NCBI RefSeq assembly: GCF_002272245.1
Contig: NZ_NPDD01000101.1
Location: forward strand, 1 to 58,258
DNA: 58,258 bases
From: Bacillus sp. 7884-1
GTDB lineage: Bacteria; Bacillota; Bacilli; Bacillales; Cytobacillaceae
Direction of reading: 5' to 3'
The position numbers were made by a program, and so were the translations under genes. This document shows, piece after piece, positions 51,316 through 58,258 of the stretch (position 1 is the first letter of the stretch; every line of letters begins with the position of its first letter). The notes beneath the pieces were generated by a model that worked only from the letters and a program-made list of their open reading frames with translations, made no database searches and was not told where the DNA came from.

Positions 51316-51438
51316 TTGACTGCAGAAAGTAGAGATGATATTCTTTATTTAATAATTAGTTCATTAAACTAATTAAAAAATTAAATAATAGTTTACTAGC
51401 AATTTATATTTTTTTATCTAGTTATGAAAGGGTTTTCA
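51316..51438 (+). promoter_or_regulatory. promoter, ROK operator and second palindrome of transporter 3
   Basis: TTGACT (51316), 17 bp, TATTCT (51339). Operator TTAGTTCA-T-TAAACTAATTAA (51356-51376). TGAAAGGGTTTTCA (51425-51438) is the second element. The 51439-51575 leader holds no gene; a weaker cre-like TGAAAGCGGTTAAT is at 51545-51558. Confidence 0.68.
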
Positions 51439-51575
51439 TAGAAGGGAGTGGCAAGTAAAGGGGTAGTGAATTTTCGATAATCTAAGGTTTATTGGTATAA
51501 GCAGGGGATAATTGGGGAGATAATTTTTTCAATATTCAAAAGAATGAAAGCGGTTAATTATTAGGGGGCGAAATC

Positions 51576-53051
51576 ATGTCAAATGTTAAAGTGGATAATA
51601 GTAATCAATACAACAAAGCGAAATTATGGCAAATAGGCTTGTTTACATTAAATAATACCTCAACAAATCTTCATTTGTTTATATTAGGTTTTGTCACTTA
51701 TTATGCAACTGGAATAGCTGGACTCGCAGTAATGTTGGTAAGTTCGCTATTAATGGCAGCGCGGTTATTTGATGGGATAATCGATCCTGCAATTGGCTTT
51801 ATCATTGATAAAACAGAGGGGAAATTCGGAAAATTTACCCCGTTAATTGTAATCGGTAATATTATTTCAGCAGGTACTATACTAGCGGTCTATAATGTAA
51901 CTCATCATTTACCAACGTCTACTCAATTTCTTTTCTTTACGGCGATGTTAATTGTAAACAAAATCGGTTATTCATTACAAACAAGTGTGACAAAGGCTGC
52001 ACAAACGGTTTTGACTAATGATCCAAAGCAGCGCCCATTATATGCAATTTTTGACGGAGTTTATAATGCTGCACTTTTCACAGGCGGACAAATTTACGTT
52101 TCTGCTGTTCTAATGGCAAAGCACGGTGGGTTTAATCTTGGTTTGTTTACGGAATTAAATGGTTATGGACTTCTTCTTTCTGCAGTATTTGCGGTACTAG
52201 CAATCGTAGGTATTTGGTCAAAAGATAAGAAGGAATATTATGGTTTAGCAGAAGAAGGAACTCAAACCACTCTTCGTGAATATTGGGGAGTTATTAAAGG
52301 AAACAGACCATTACAAATGCTATCTCTTTCGGCGTCTTTTGATAAACTAGCAACTAGTATTCTTCGTTATTCCGTAGTCGGAGTTATGCTGTTTGGTATT
52401 TTGCTAGGAGATTATGCATTAAGCGGAAAAATTGGTCTTATTACATTAGTACCAGTATTATTGATCACCTTCTTAGTAGTCGGAATTGCAAGAAAGACAG
52501 GTTTAAAGAAATCCTATGTTACTTCGGCCTGGATCGGGATGCTTTCCTTCTTGGGGTTGATTGCTCTATTCTTATTCATTGATCCTGCTTCGGTTTCACT
52601 TTCTAATATCGGTGTTGCCACTATTCTCTTCATAGTCTTATATTCATTAGCCTTGGGCTTTGGAGGCATTCCAACAACACTTGTTGTTCCTATGATTGCC
52701 GATGTTTCGGACTATGAAACACATAAATCAGGTCGTTATGTACCGGGTATGATGGGCACGATTTTCTCATTCATTGATCAGCTCGTTTCATCTTTAGCTC
52801 CAACAATTGTAGGTGCTATTGTTGGTATCATCGGTTATAAAGAAAAATTCCCTGAGGTTGGGGAAGCTTTAACATCACCATTGTTTGTTGTAACCTTATT
52901 ACTGGCATTCGGTTTACCAGCACTATGTTTGTTAGTATCCATTACAGCAATGAAATTCTATAAACTAGATCATAAAGAAATGGAAAAAATTCAATCTGGT
53001 ATTGCCGAAATGAAAGCAAATGGGAAAAAAGATAATAAAGTTGCAATTTAA
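51576..53051 (+). CDS. GPH family sugar/glycoside transporter (copy 3)
   Basis: Twelve-segment MFS transporter of 491 aa, GPH branch. MAARLFDGIIDPAIGFIIDKTEGKFGKFTPLIVIGN is the loop 2-3 signature, MIADVSDYETHKSGRYVPGMMGTIFSFIDQ the loop 10-11 block. Only distantly similar to the pair at 38-41 kb, so it likely has another substrate, perhaps the glycoside or sugar acid handled by the genes on either side. Site TTAGGGGG before ATG 51576. Controlled by the shared ROK operator. Confidence 0.85.
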   Translation: MSNVKVDNSNQYNKAKLWQIGLFTLNNTSTNLHLFILGFVTYYATGIAGLAVMLVSSLLMAARLFDGIIDPAIGFIIDKTEGKFGKFTPLIVIGNIISAGTILAVYNVTHHLPTSTQFLFFTAMLIVNKIGYSLQTSVTKAAQTVLTNDPKQRPLYAIFDGVYNAALFTGGQIYVSAVLMAKHGGFNLGLFTELNGYGLLLSAVFAVLAIVGIWSKDKKEYYGLAEEGTQTTLREYWGVIKGNRPLQMLSLSASFDKLATSILRYSVVGVMLFGILLGDYALSGKIGLITLVPVLLITFLVVGIARKTGLKKSYVTSAWIGMLSFLGLIALFLFIDPASVSLSNIGVATILFIVLYSLALGFGGIPTTLVVPMIADVSDYETHKSGRYVPGMMGTIFSFIDQLVSSLAPTIVGAIVGIIGYKEKFPEVGEALTSPLFVVTLLLAFGLPALCLLVSITAMKFYKLDHKEMEKIQSGIAEMKANGKKDNKVAI

Positions 53052-53067
53052 TTTAGTTGAAATTTGG

Positions 53068-53093
53068 AACCCTGGCTAATGCTGGGGTTTTAT
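53068..53093 (+). terminator. terminator of transporter 3
   Basis: AACCCTGGC-TAAT-GCTGGGGTT then TTATT. Confidence 0.7.
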
Positions 53094-53100
53094 TGCATAA

Positions 53101-53273
53101 GGCTGTTTTCGTTAATTGTTGTTAAAATCCTAAAGCCGATTTTAACGTGGAACAATCTATTTTGTGCTTGAGATTAAGCTTGCAAGCTCTTTTCTTACAA
53201 GGCAATGTAGAAACAAAACTTAGCTAATACAAGGGCTATAAGATAAAGATGCAATAATGTTTAAGAAAAGAGC
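53101..53273 (+). repeat. about 173-bp element, copy A
   Basis: A conserved arm of about 95 bp (GGCTGTTTTCG... GTTAAAATCCTAAAGCC... TTTTGTGCTTGA... GCAAGCTCTTTTCTTA), then a 60-70-nt variable segment, then TAAGAAAAGAGC, the inverse of the arm end. A second copy lies inverted at 57185-57362. Miniature-element or structured intergenic repeat; no open frame. Confidence 0.75.
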
Positions 53274-53276
53274 CTA

Positions 53277-53319
53277 ATAAAAAAAACCAATTCACAGTTT
53301 ATTTACGTGAATTGGTTAC
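53277..53319 (-). terminator. minus-strand terminator of the 32-aa gene
   Basis: AACCAATTCAC/GTGAATTGGTT stem, about 11-nt loop, followed by T8 on the minus strand. Confidence 0.75.
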
Positions 53320-53397
53320 AATTGGTTCATGTGTATCAAATGGAAAGTACTCGTTTTTCTCAAGCTTCTCAATTAATGTTAACAAAATCTTTTTCAT
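53299..53397 (-). CDS. possible 32-aa small protein
   Basis: ATG 53397 lies 8 nt after GGGGG; the frame codes MKKILLTLIEKLEKNEYFPF then DTHEPIVTNSRK and stops at 53299, overlapping the terminator stem. A TTTGATA/TATCAAA palindrome and three 21-bp repeats lie upstream. Family unknown. Lysine-rich amphipathic N-terminal helix. The site plus terminator supports a gene, but length makes this uncertain. Confidence 0.4.
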   Translation of the reverse strand: MKKILLTLIEKLEKNEYFPFDTHEPIVTNSRK

Positions 53398-53451
53398 GTG
53401 TTTAACCCCCAGTGATTTGATACTCTTATTATCAAATATAGGGGCGCATTT

Positions 53452-53514
53452 CACAATGTTGGTGAAAACGGAAACAAAGGCAATGAAAACGAGAACAATG
53501 TTGGTGAAAGCGTG
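53452..53514. repeat. three tandem 21-bp repeats
   Basis: Units begin at 53452, 53473 and 53494, each ending GAAAACG or GAAAGCG; units 1 and 3 share ACAATGTTGGTGAAA. Period is two helical turns, upstream of the 32-aa gene and downstream of the second ROK gene. Candidate regulator sites. Confidence 0.45.
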
Positions 53515-53591
53515 TGTCAGCGCCTATTTCCTTATATTTTCTTCGTTTTTCTTGCTTTTTCATTGTTTTACATGTTTGGAAAGCATTTACA

Positions 53592-53618
53592 AGAAAAAAA
53601 GCCCTCAGTATTGAGGGA
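53592..53618 (-). terminator. terminator overlapping the ROK-2 stop codon
   Basis: CCCTCAATACTGAGGG on the minus strand followed by CTTTTTTTCTTG; the TGA stop is inside the hairpin. Confidence 0.75.
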
Positions 53619-54801
53619 TAAACTCATGTTGAGTTTTGGATTCTTCAAAAGCTAAGCTTAACTCTTTAATTTCTAAAAAGTTCTTAATTGCTAAGGCACA
53701 AGCGCCCATACTGCAAGCATTTTTACCAAATTCTGAAATCTGTAGTTTCCGATATTGACCCACAGTTGATGTTAGATGTGCTTTAATTTCTTCTAATGCA
53801 TTCGGATACAATCGAAGCAGTTCACTATTAATCACTAAAATCTCTGGATTATAGAGGTTGATAATATTGTTAAGTCCATATGATAGAAACTTTATATAAT
53901 CCTTCATTAACCTATCGGTGACTGGATCCTGCTCTATGAACCATTGATGGATGTGTTCATAGGTTACCTCTATATTGTTATGACTCTCAGACAGTTTTTT
54001 TACAAAACTCGATTCAGAGGCGTATTGTTCCCAGCATCCTAAATTTCCACATCTGCAGGGAAGACCATCTGGAACGATAATCATATGGCCAATCTCGCCT
54101 GCATAGCCATCGCAGCCTTTAAGTAATTTACTATTTACCATAATTCCTAGACCAATTCCCGAATATAAACTAACAGATAATAAGTTTTCACTTTGATAAT
54201 GTTTATAAACGATCTCAGCGAATGAACACAAGTTAGCGTTATTTTCCACAAAGATAGTGATACCGGTTTCATTTTGGAGGTCAGTTTTTAAATCTTTATT
54301 ATGCCATTGATGGTAAGGTACAAAATAGATGGTTTCATCGTTATTTACGATTCCGTGTATTCCAATGACTACTCCGATTAAGCCATATCGTGCATGTGAA
54401 CATTTCTCTTTATAAATGGTAATTTGTTCTGCCAACCATTTTAGAATCAAATCATAATCAGACGTTTCCATCACGATTGAATGGGTGTCGAGTGGAGTAC
54501 CGCTGATATCAGATAAGGTAAAAGTAATAGTATTCTTATCTAGGTCAATTCCTAACGCAAATCCTGCTTGTTTGTTAATCGAAAGCATAATAGGTCTTCT
54601 GCCTAGGTTCTTATGCTCAGCTTGAGTTTCAATAAGTAATTCCTCAGCTAATAATTCAGCTGCCTGTACTGAAATGGTTGCTTTATTCAGGCCAGTAATC
54701 TTTGCTAAATCTGCACGAGATATAAGGCCGTGTTCAATTATTTTACTAATGATTAATGATCGATTTATCTTTTTTATAAATGATGCATCTCCGGTGACCA
54801 T
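53605..54801 (-). CDS. ROK family repressor (XylR-like), copy 2
   Basis: Regulator of 398 aa, paralogue of the gene at 41591. HTH KINRSLIISKII ... ISRADLAKITGLNKATISVQA is close to that of copy 1, so both may see the same DNA palindrome. ROK domain YSGIGLGIMVNSKLLKGCDGYAGEIGH, zinc motif CRCGNLGCWEQYASE. Divergent from the larA-like gene across an operator. Start ATG 54801 lies 7 nt after AGGAGGTG. Effector likely differs from copy 1. Confidence 0.9.
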   Translation of the reverse strand: MVTGDASFIKKINRSLIISKIIEHGLISRADLAKITGLNKATISVQAAELLAEELLIETQAEHKNLGRRPIMLSINKQAGFALGIDLDKNTITFTLSDISGTPLDTHSIVMETSDYDLILKWLAEQITIYKEKCSHARYGLIGVVIGIHGIVNNDETIYFVPYHQWHNKDLKTDLQNETGITIFVENNANLCSFAEIVYKHYQSENLLSVSLYSGIGLGIMVNSKLLKGCDGYAGEIGHMIIVPDGLPCRCGNLGCWEQYASESSFVKKLSESHNNIEVTYEHIHQWFIEQDPVTDRLMKDYIKFLSYGLNNIINLYNPEILVINSELLRLYPNALEEIKAHLTSTVGQYRKLQISEFGKNACSMGACALAIKNFLEIKELSLAFEESKTQHEFIPQY

Positions 54802-54859
54802 ATAAAGCACCTCCTAGGTTAATTTCTAATGAAAAATGGTTAATTGCAGTTCATAACAA

Positions 54860-54983
54860 TTGACGTAAATAATCCATAATGTTATTATACAGGTAATTAG
54901 TTTGTTTGGTAAACAAATTAAATTACTATTTTAAAATTATCTTCCAAACAAATCTTTTTTATTTACTTTTGAAAGGGATTACA
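54860..54983 (+). promoter_or_regulatory. promoter, ROK operator and second palindrome of the larA-like operon
   Basis: TTGACG (54860), 17 bp, TATTAT (54883). Operator 54897-54921: TTAGTTTGTTTG, G, TAAACAAATTAA. TGAAAGGGATTACA at 54970-54983 is the second element. Confidence 0.72.
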
Positions 54984-55069
54984 CACTTTTTTATCTGACA
55001 GAAAAAAGTAAATACATGGAATAATATCCCTTGAGGAACACTTAAGTAGAAAAGGAGTGAAACGGATAA

Positions 55070-56338
55070 ATGGGTATTCTACAGGACTTATTAAAAGATA
55101 TTCCAGTGCCAAAAATGGCAAAAGTGAAAGTGAAATTTGATGATAAGAAAATTGATGATTTAGAACAGGCTTTGATGGAGAAGTTGCAGCAGGAGCATAT
55201 TCGGGCATCGGTTCAGCCTGGAATGGCAATTGCTTTAGCGGTTGGAAGCAGGGGACTAGACCGTCTCGTGGAATTAACTGCAGTGACCGTTAAATTTCTA
55301 AAAGAACTTGGAGCAAAGCCTTTTATTGTACCTAGTATGGGCAGTCATGGTGGTGCAACAGCTGAGGGACAGCGTGAGGTATTAGCTCATCTTGGTGTAA
55401 CGGAAGAAAGCGTCGGCTGTGAAATTCGTTCTTCCATGGAAGTGGTAAAAATCGGTGAACTGCCTAATGGCTTACCTGTATATGTTGATCAATATGCTGC
55501 AAACGCAGATGGTATTGTTGTGATCAATCGAATCAAACCTCATACTGCATTCCGCGGACCCGTTGAAAGTGGCATTATGAAGATGATTAGTATTGGTTTG
55601 GGTAAGCAAAGAGGTGCCGAGGCTTGTCATCAATTAGGCTTTAAATATATGGCAGAGAACGTGCCGGCGATGGCAAAAATGATTATGGAGAAAAAGCCAT
55701 TTCTTTTTGGTGTGGCAACGATAGAAAACGCATTCGATAAGGTCGCAGTGGTGGATGTGCTATCTCCTGAAGAAATTATTAATCGAGAGGCAGACCTTCA
55801 GGCAAAAGCGAAAGAATTATTACCGAAGCTTTTCTTTGAACAATTAGAAGTCCTTGTCATTGATCAAATTGGGAAGAACATCTCGGGTGATGGTATGGAC
55901 CCTAATATTACTGGTCGATATCCTACTCCTTACGCGCACGGAGGACCAGATGTTAACAAAATGGTCGTGCTCGGTTTAACTCCGCAAACAGAGGGAAATG
56001 CCAATGGCGTGGGAACGGCAGATTTTACAACGCAGCGTTTAGTGGACAGGATGGATTTAGAAGTAACCTATGCCAATGGATTAACTTCAACAGTTGTAGC
56101 ACCAACCAAAATCGCAACTACATTGCCAAATGATCGTGAAGCGATACAAGCGGCAGTAAAAACAAGTAATATTTTAGATTTTAACAAAGTAAAAATGGTC
56201 CGCATAAAAAATACGTTAGAGTTAAGTGAAATCGAAGTATCTGAAGCTCTTATTGATTATGTGAAACAGCATCCAAATATGGAGCTGACTTCAGAGCTAT
56301 ATGACTTACCATTTGACGAAAAAGGAAACTTATTTTAA
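55070..56338 (+). CDS. LarA-superfamily nickel-pincer racemase/epimerase homologue
   Basis: Protein of 422 aa of the lactate racemase (DUF2088) superfamily. Conserved: SMGSHGG (His93), NRIKPHTAFRG (His158), ESGIMKMISIGLG (Lys171, place of the pincer-linked Lys) and ACHQLG (His187, nickel ligand place). LarA enzymes invert the alpha-carbon of 2-hydroxy acids by hydride transfer; some relatives act on sugar acids such as gluconate. Neighbours (fructuronate-reductase-like SDR, LarE, ROK operator) favour a sugar acid over lactate. Site AAGGAGTG. Transcribed with the SDR 19 bp downstream. Confidence 0.85.
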   Translation: MGILQDLLKDIPVPKMAKVKVKFDDKKIDDLEQALMEKLQQEHIRASVQPGMAIALAVGSRGLDRLVELTAVTVKFLKELGAKPFIVPSMGSHGGATAEGQREVLAHLGVTEESVGCEIRSSMEVVKIGELPNGLPVYVDQYAANADGIVVINRIKPHTAFRGPVESGIMKMISIGLGKQRGAEACHQLGFKYMAENVPAMAKMIMEKKPFLFGVATIENAFDKVAVVDVLSPEEIINREADLQAKAKELLPKLFFEQLEVLVIDQIGKNISGDGMDPNITGRYPTPYAHGGPDVNKMVVLGLTPQTEGNANGVGTADFTTQRLVDRMDLEVTYANGLTSTVVAPTKIATTLPNDREAIQAAVKTSNILDFNKVKMVRIKNTLELSEIEVSEALIDYVKQHPNMELTSELYDLPFDEKGNLF

Positions 56339-56357
56339 AACTAGGGAGAGTTGAAAT

Positions 56358-57128
56358 ATGAAAAATTTATTCGATTTAACAGGAAAAACAGCGGTAGCAG
56401 TTGGCGGTAACGGTGTATTAGGTTCAGCAATGGCAAAAGGTTTGGCGGATCACGGTGCGAAAGTAGCGATTGTTGGCCGTAACTTAGAAACAGCAGAAGC
56501 AGTTGTGAAAGAAATTATTGAAAATGGCGGGGAAGCCAAGGCATTCCAAGCAGATGTTAGTTCAAAGGATTCTTTGGTTAAAGTTGCAAATGAAATTGAA
56601 CAATGGTCAGGCGGCTGGGATATTCTATTGAATGCACCAGGCACCAACAGCCCAACTCCATTTTTTGAATTAGATATGGACGAGTACGATAAAATTATGG
56701 ATATTAACTTAAAAGGTATTGTCATGACTTGTCAGATCTTTGCTAAACGTATGATTGAGCAAGAAAGAAAAGGAAGTATTATCAATATTTCATCCGTTTC
56801 TTCTACAACTCCTTTATCAAGAGTATTTACGTATTCTGTTTCAAAAGCAGGACTTAATAGTGTCACTCAATTCCTAGCTCGTGAATTTGCAACAAGCGGG
56901 ATTCGTGTCAATGCCATTATTCCAGGGTTCTTCCCAGCAGAACAAAACCGTAAAATTTTGGATAAAGACAGAATTGCATCCATTATGGGTCATACTCCTA
57001 TGGAACGCTTTGGGGAGGCTGAAGAACTTCAAGGCACTACAGTATTCCTTGCCTCTGAACAAGCTTCTAGCTTTGTGACTGGCGCTCTTATTCGAGTAGA
57101 CGGCGGTTTTGGAGCCATGACAATTTAA
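56358..57128 (+). CDS. SDR oxidoreductase, probable D-mannonate oxidoreductase (fructuronate reductase)
   Basis: Short-chain dehydrogenase of 256 aa: GGNGVLGSAMAKG cofactor loop, NAPG, INISSVSSTTPLSRVFTYSVSKAGL (Ser-Tyr-Lys triad), and PGFFPAEQNRKIL ... MGHTPMERFGEAEEL ... SFVTGALIRVDGGF. The GFFPAEQNR and HTPMxRFGE blocks are typical of the SDR-type fructuronate reductases of Bacillus (YjmF/UxuB-like), which reduce fructuronate from UxaC to mannonate. A related sugar-acid substrate is possible. Same operon as the larA-like gene. Confidence 0.8.
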   Translation: MKNLFDLTGKTAVAVGGNGVLGSAMAKGLADHGAKVAIVGRNLETAEAVVKEIIENGGEAKAFQADVSSKDSLVKVANEIEQWSGGWDILLNAPGTNSPTPFFELDMDEYDKIMDINLKGIVMTCQIFAKRMIEQERKGSIINISSVSSTTPLSRVFTYSVSKAGLNSVTQFLAREFATSGIRVNAIIPGFFPAEQNRKILDKDRIASIMGHTPMERFGEAEELQGTTVFLASEQASSFVTGALIRVDGGFGAMTI

Positions 57129-57147
57129 TTTACACATATAGCGTTAT

Positions 57148-57183
57148 GCCACTCAATATCTTGTATAGTGGGTGGCTTTTAAA
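57148..57183 (+). terminator. terminator of the larA-like/SDR operon
   Basis: GCCACTC/GGGTGGC stem with one G-U pair, followed by TTTTAAAA. Confidence 0.6.
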
Positions 57184-57184
57184 A

Positions 57185-57362
57185 GCTCTTTTCTTAACTT
57201 TGTTGCTTTCGGAGATTTAAACACGTGAATGTGCTATAAATTATTGCGTGTAGCCTTCAATAGTAAGAAAAGAGCTTGCAAACTTAATTTCAAGCACAAA
57301 ATAGTTTGTTCCGCGTTAAAATCGGCTTTAGGATTTTAACAACAAACTTTACGGAAACAGCC
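57185..57362 (-). repeat. about 178-bp element, copy B (inverted)
   Basis: Inverted copy of the element at 53101: the about 95-bp arm ends in AAACAGCC at 57362, and GCTCTTTTCTTA (57185-57196) pairs with TAAGAAAAGAGC (57264-57275). The segment between these differs from copy A. The two copies flank the ROK-2/larA-like/SDR block. Confidence 0.75.
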
Positions 57363-57394
57363 TTTATAAATGTTTGGGGAAAGGAGAGTAGACC

Positions 57395-58204
57395 ATGTTA
57401 ACAGAGAAATATAAGAAATTACAGTCGATTCTCCGAGAAATGGAAACAGTGGTTGTAGCATTCTCAGGTGGTGTGGATAGTACTTTTTTATTAAAAGCAG
57501 CTGTTGAAACATTAGGTGAAGAACATGTTCTTGCTGTAACAGCCGACTCGGAAACCTATCCCTCTAGTGAGCTTTTAGAGGCAAAAGAATTAGCTGAAAG
57601 AATCGGAGTCAAACACCAAGTGATTGAAACCTCTGAATTAGCGATTCCTGGTTACGCAGAGAATAATAAGAATCGATGCTATTTTTGTAAAAGCAGTTTA
57701 TTTGATCATTTGATTCCGGTAATGGAAGAAAAGGGTTTTAATAATGTTATCTATGGTGTGATTGCAGACGACATGAACGAACATCGTCCAGGTATGCAAG
57801 CGGCTAAGGAAAAGGGAATACGCGGGCCATTGCTTGAAGCAAACCTATTCAAACAAGAAATAAGGGAGCTTTCACAGCAGTTTGATTTGCCAACCTGGGA
57901 TAAACCTTCGTTTGCTTGTTTATCTTCAAGAATTGCTTACGGAGAGTACATCACAAAAGAAAAGCTGACCAAGGTTGAAAAAGCAGAAGCTTACCTAAAG
58001 AGCTTGAATATTCGTCAAGTACGGGTTAGAACGCATCAAGAAATTGCGAGGATTGAAGTAGAGCCGAATGATATGAAGATCGTTCTCGAACATCACGATT
58101 CGATTGTCAAAGAGCTCCAAGATTACGGCTATAAATATATAACATTAGATCTACTCGGATATAAGAGCGGCAGTATGAATAAAGTTCTATCTAATTTAGG
58201 TTAG
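57395..58204 (+). CDS. larE: ATP-dependent sacrificial sulfur transferase LarE
   Basis: PP-loop enzyme of 269 aa that adds sulfur to the pyridinium bis-carboxylate precursor of the nickel-pincer cofactor used by LarA. PP-loop AFSGGVDSTFLLKAA (about 22-36), then RCYFCKSSLF (Cys95, Cys98) and DKPSFACLSSRIAYGEYI, where Cys175 matches the sulfur-donating Cys of Lactiplantibacillus LarE. Three Cys together fit the iron-sulfur type of LarE (inference). Site AAAGGAGAG before ATG 57395. Links the locus functionally to the larA-like gene; larB and larC are not in the window. Confidence 0.92.
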   Translation: MLTEKYKKLQSILREMETVVVAFSGGVDSTFLLKAAVETLGEEHVLAVTADSETYPSSELLEAKELAERIGVKHQVIETSELAIPGYAENNKNRCYFCKSSLFDHLIPVMEEKGFNNVIYGVIADDMNEHRPGMQAAKEKGIRGPLLEANLFKQEIRELSQQFDLPTWDKPSFACLSSRIAYGEYITKEKLTKVEKAEAYLKSLNIRQVRVRTHQEIARIEVEPNDMKIVLEHHDSIVKELQDYGYKYITLDLLGYKSGSMNKVLSNLG

Positions 58205-58258
58205 TAAGTACTTAATATTAGGGTGTGTTAAAAGGTAAATGTTGATTTTAGAACTCTG

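Noticed and set aside
53312..53614. 100-codon plus-strand frame
   Set aside because: No ribosome site; lies over ROK-2 terminator, the 21-bp repeats and a better-supported minus-strand small gene.

Overview
The window is about 58 kb of AT-rich DNA from a low-GC endospore-former of the Bacillaceae (Bacillus/Neobacillus-like). The evidence is strong AGGAGG-type ribosome binding sites, frequent TTG and GTG starts, CcpA-type cre sites, ROK/XylR-type operators, and families typical of this group (FruR-FruK-FruA, CadC/CadA, PrsW, CBO0543, AlkZ-related, YtkA-like). No rRNA, tRNA, complete insertion sequence, prophage or CRISPR array was seen.

Left part (1-18 kb). A fruRKA fructose operon on the minus strand is followed by a mixed housekeeping and accessory stretch: a lone YggT protein, a nucleotide-sugar-epimerase-like protein, five GNAT acetyltransferases packed around a glutathionyl-hydroquinone-reductase homologue, small membrane proteins, an esterase, an HD hydrolase with an AlkZ-related protein, a small secreted phospholipase-A2-like protein, a diguanylate cyclase, a tandem pair of putative small-RNA genes, and a purine permease.

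Middle part (18-29 kb) is a metal island. A minus-strand operon encodes a Tat-exported multicopper oxidase, a ZIP transporter, a small HTH protein and a private TatA. A divergent plus-strand cadC-cadA follows, in which cadA has an in-frame TGA exactly at the first Cys of its metal-binding CxxC. Next come a CzcO-like flavoprotein, a PrsW protease, and CopC and CopD. Two decayed genes (YtkA/FixH-like and cupredoxin) sit at the edges of the island. From 29 to 38 kb are a nucleotidyltransferase with a broken paralogue, tandem DoxX proteins, an ArsR-SRPBCC operon with a nonsense-mutated member, an MBL-hydrolase/TetR pair with two clear operators, an exonuclease, a DinB protein and several intergenic repeat families.

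Right part (38-58 kb) is a sugar-acid regulon. It holds three GPH-type transporters, uronate isomerase (uxaC), 6-phosphogluconate dehydrogenase (gndA), an AraC regulator with two Gfo/Idh/MocA dehydrogenases and two TIM-barrel isomerases, two paralogous ROK repressors, a LarA-superfamily nickel-pincer racemase/epimerase, a fructuronate-reductase-like SDR, and LarE for the pincer cofactor. Five promoters share the architecture TTGAC(G/T)-17 bp-TA-rich -10, then a ROK palindrome, then a second GG-centred palindrome. uxuA, kdgK and kdgA are absent here, while gndA and a LarA homologue are present. This suggests a testable route: glucuronate to fructuronate to mannonate, then C2-epimerisation to gluconate, then 6-phosphogluconate to the pentose phosphate pathway.
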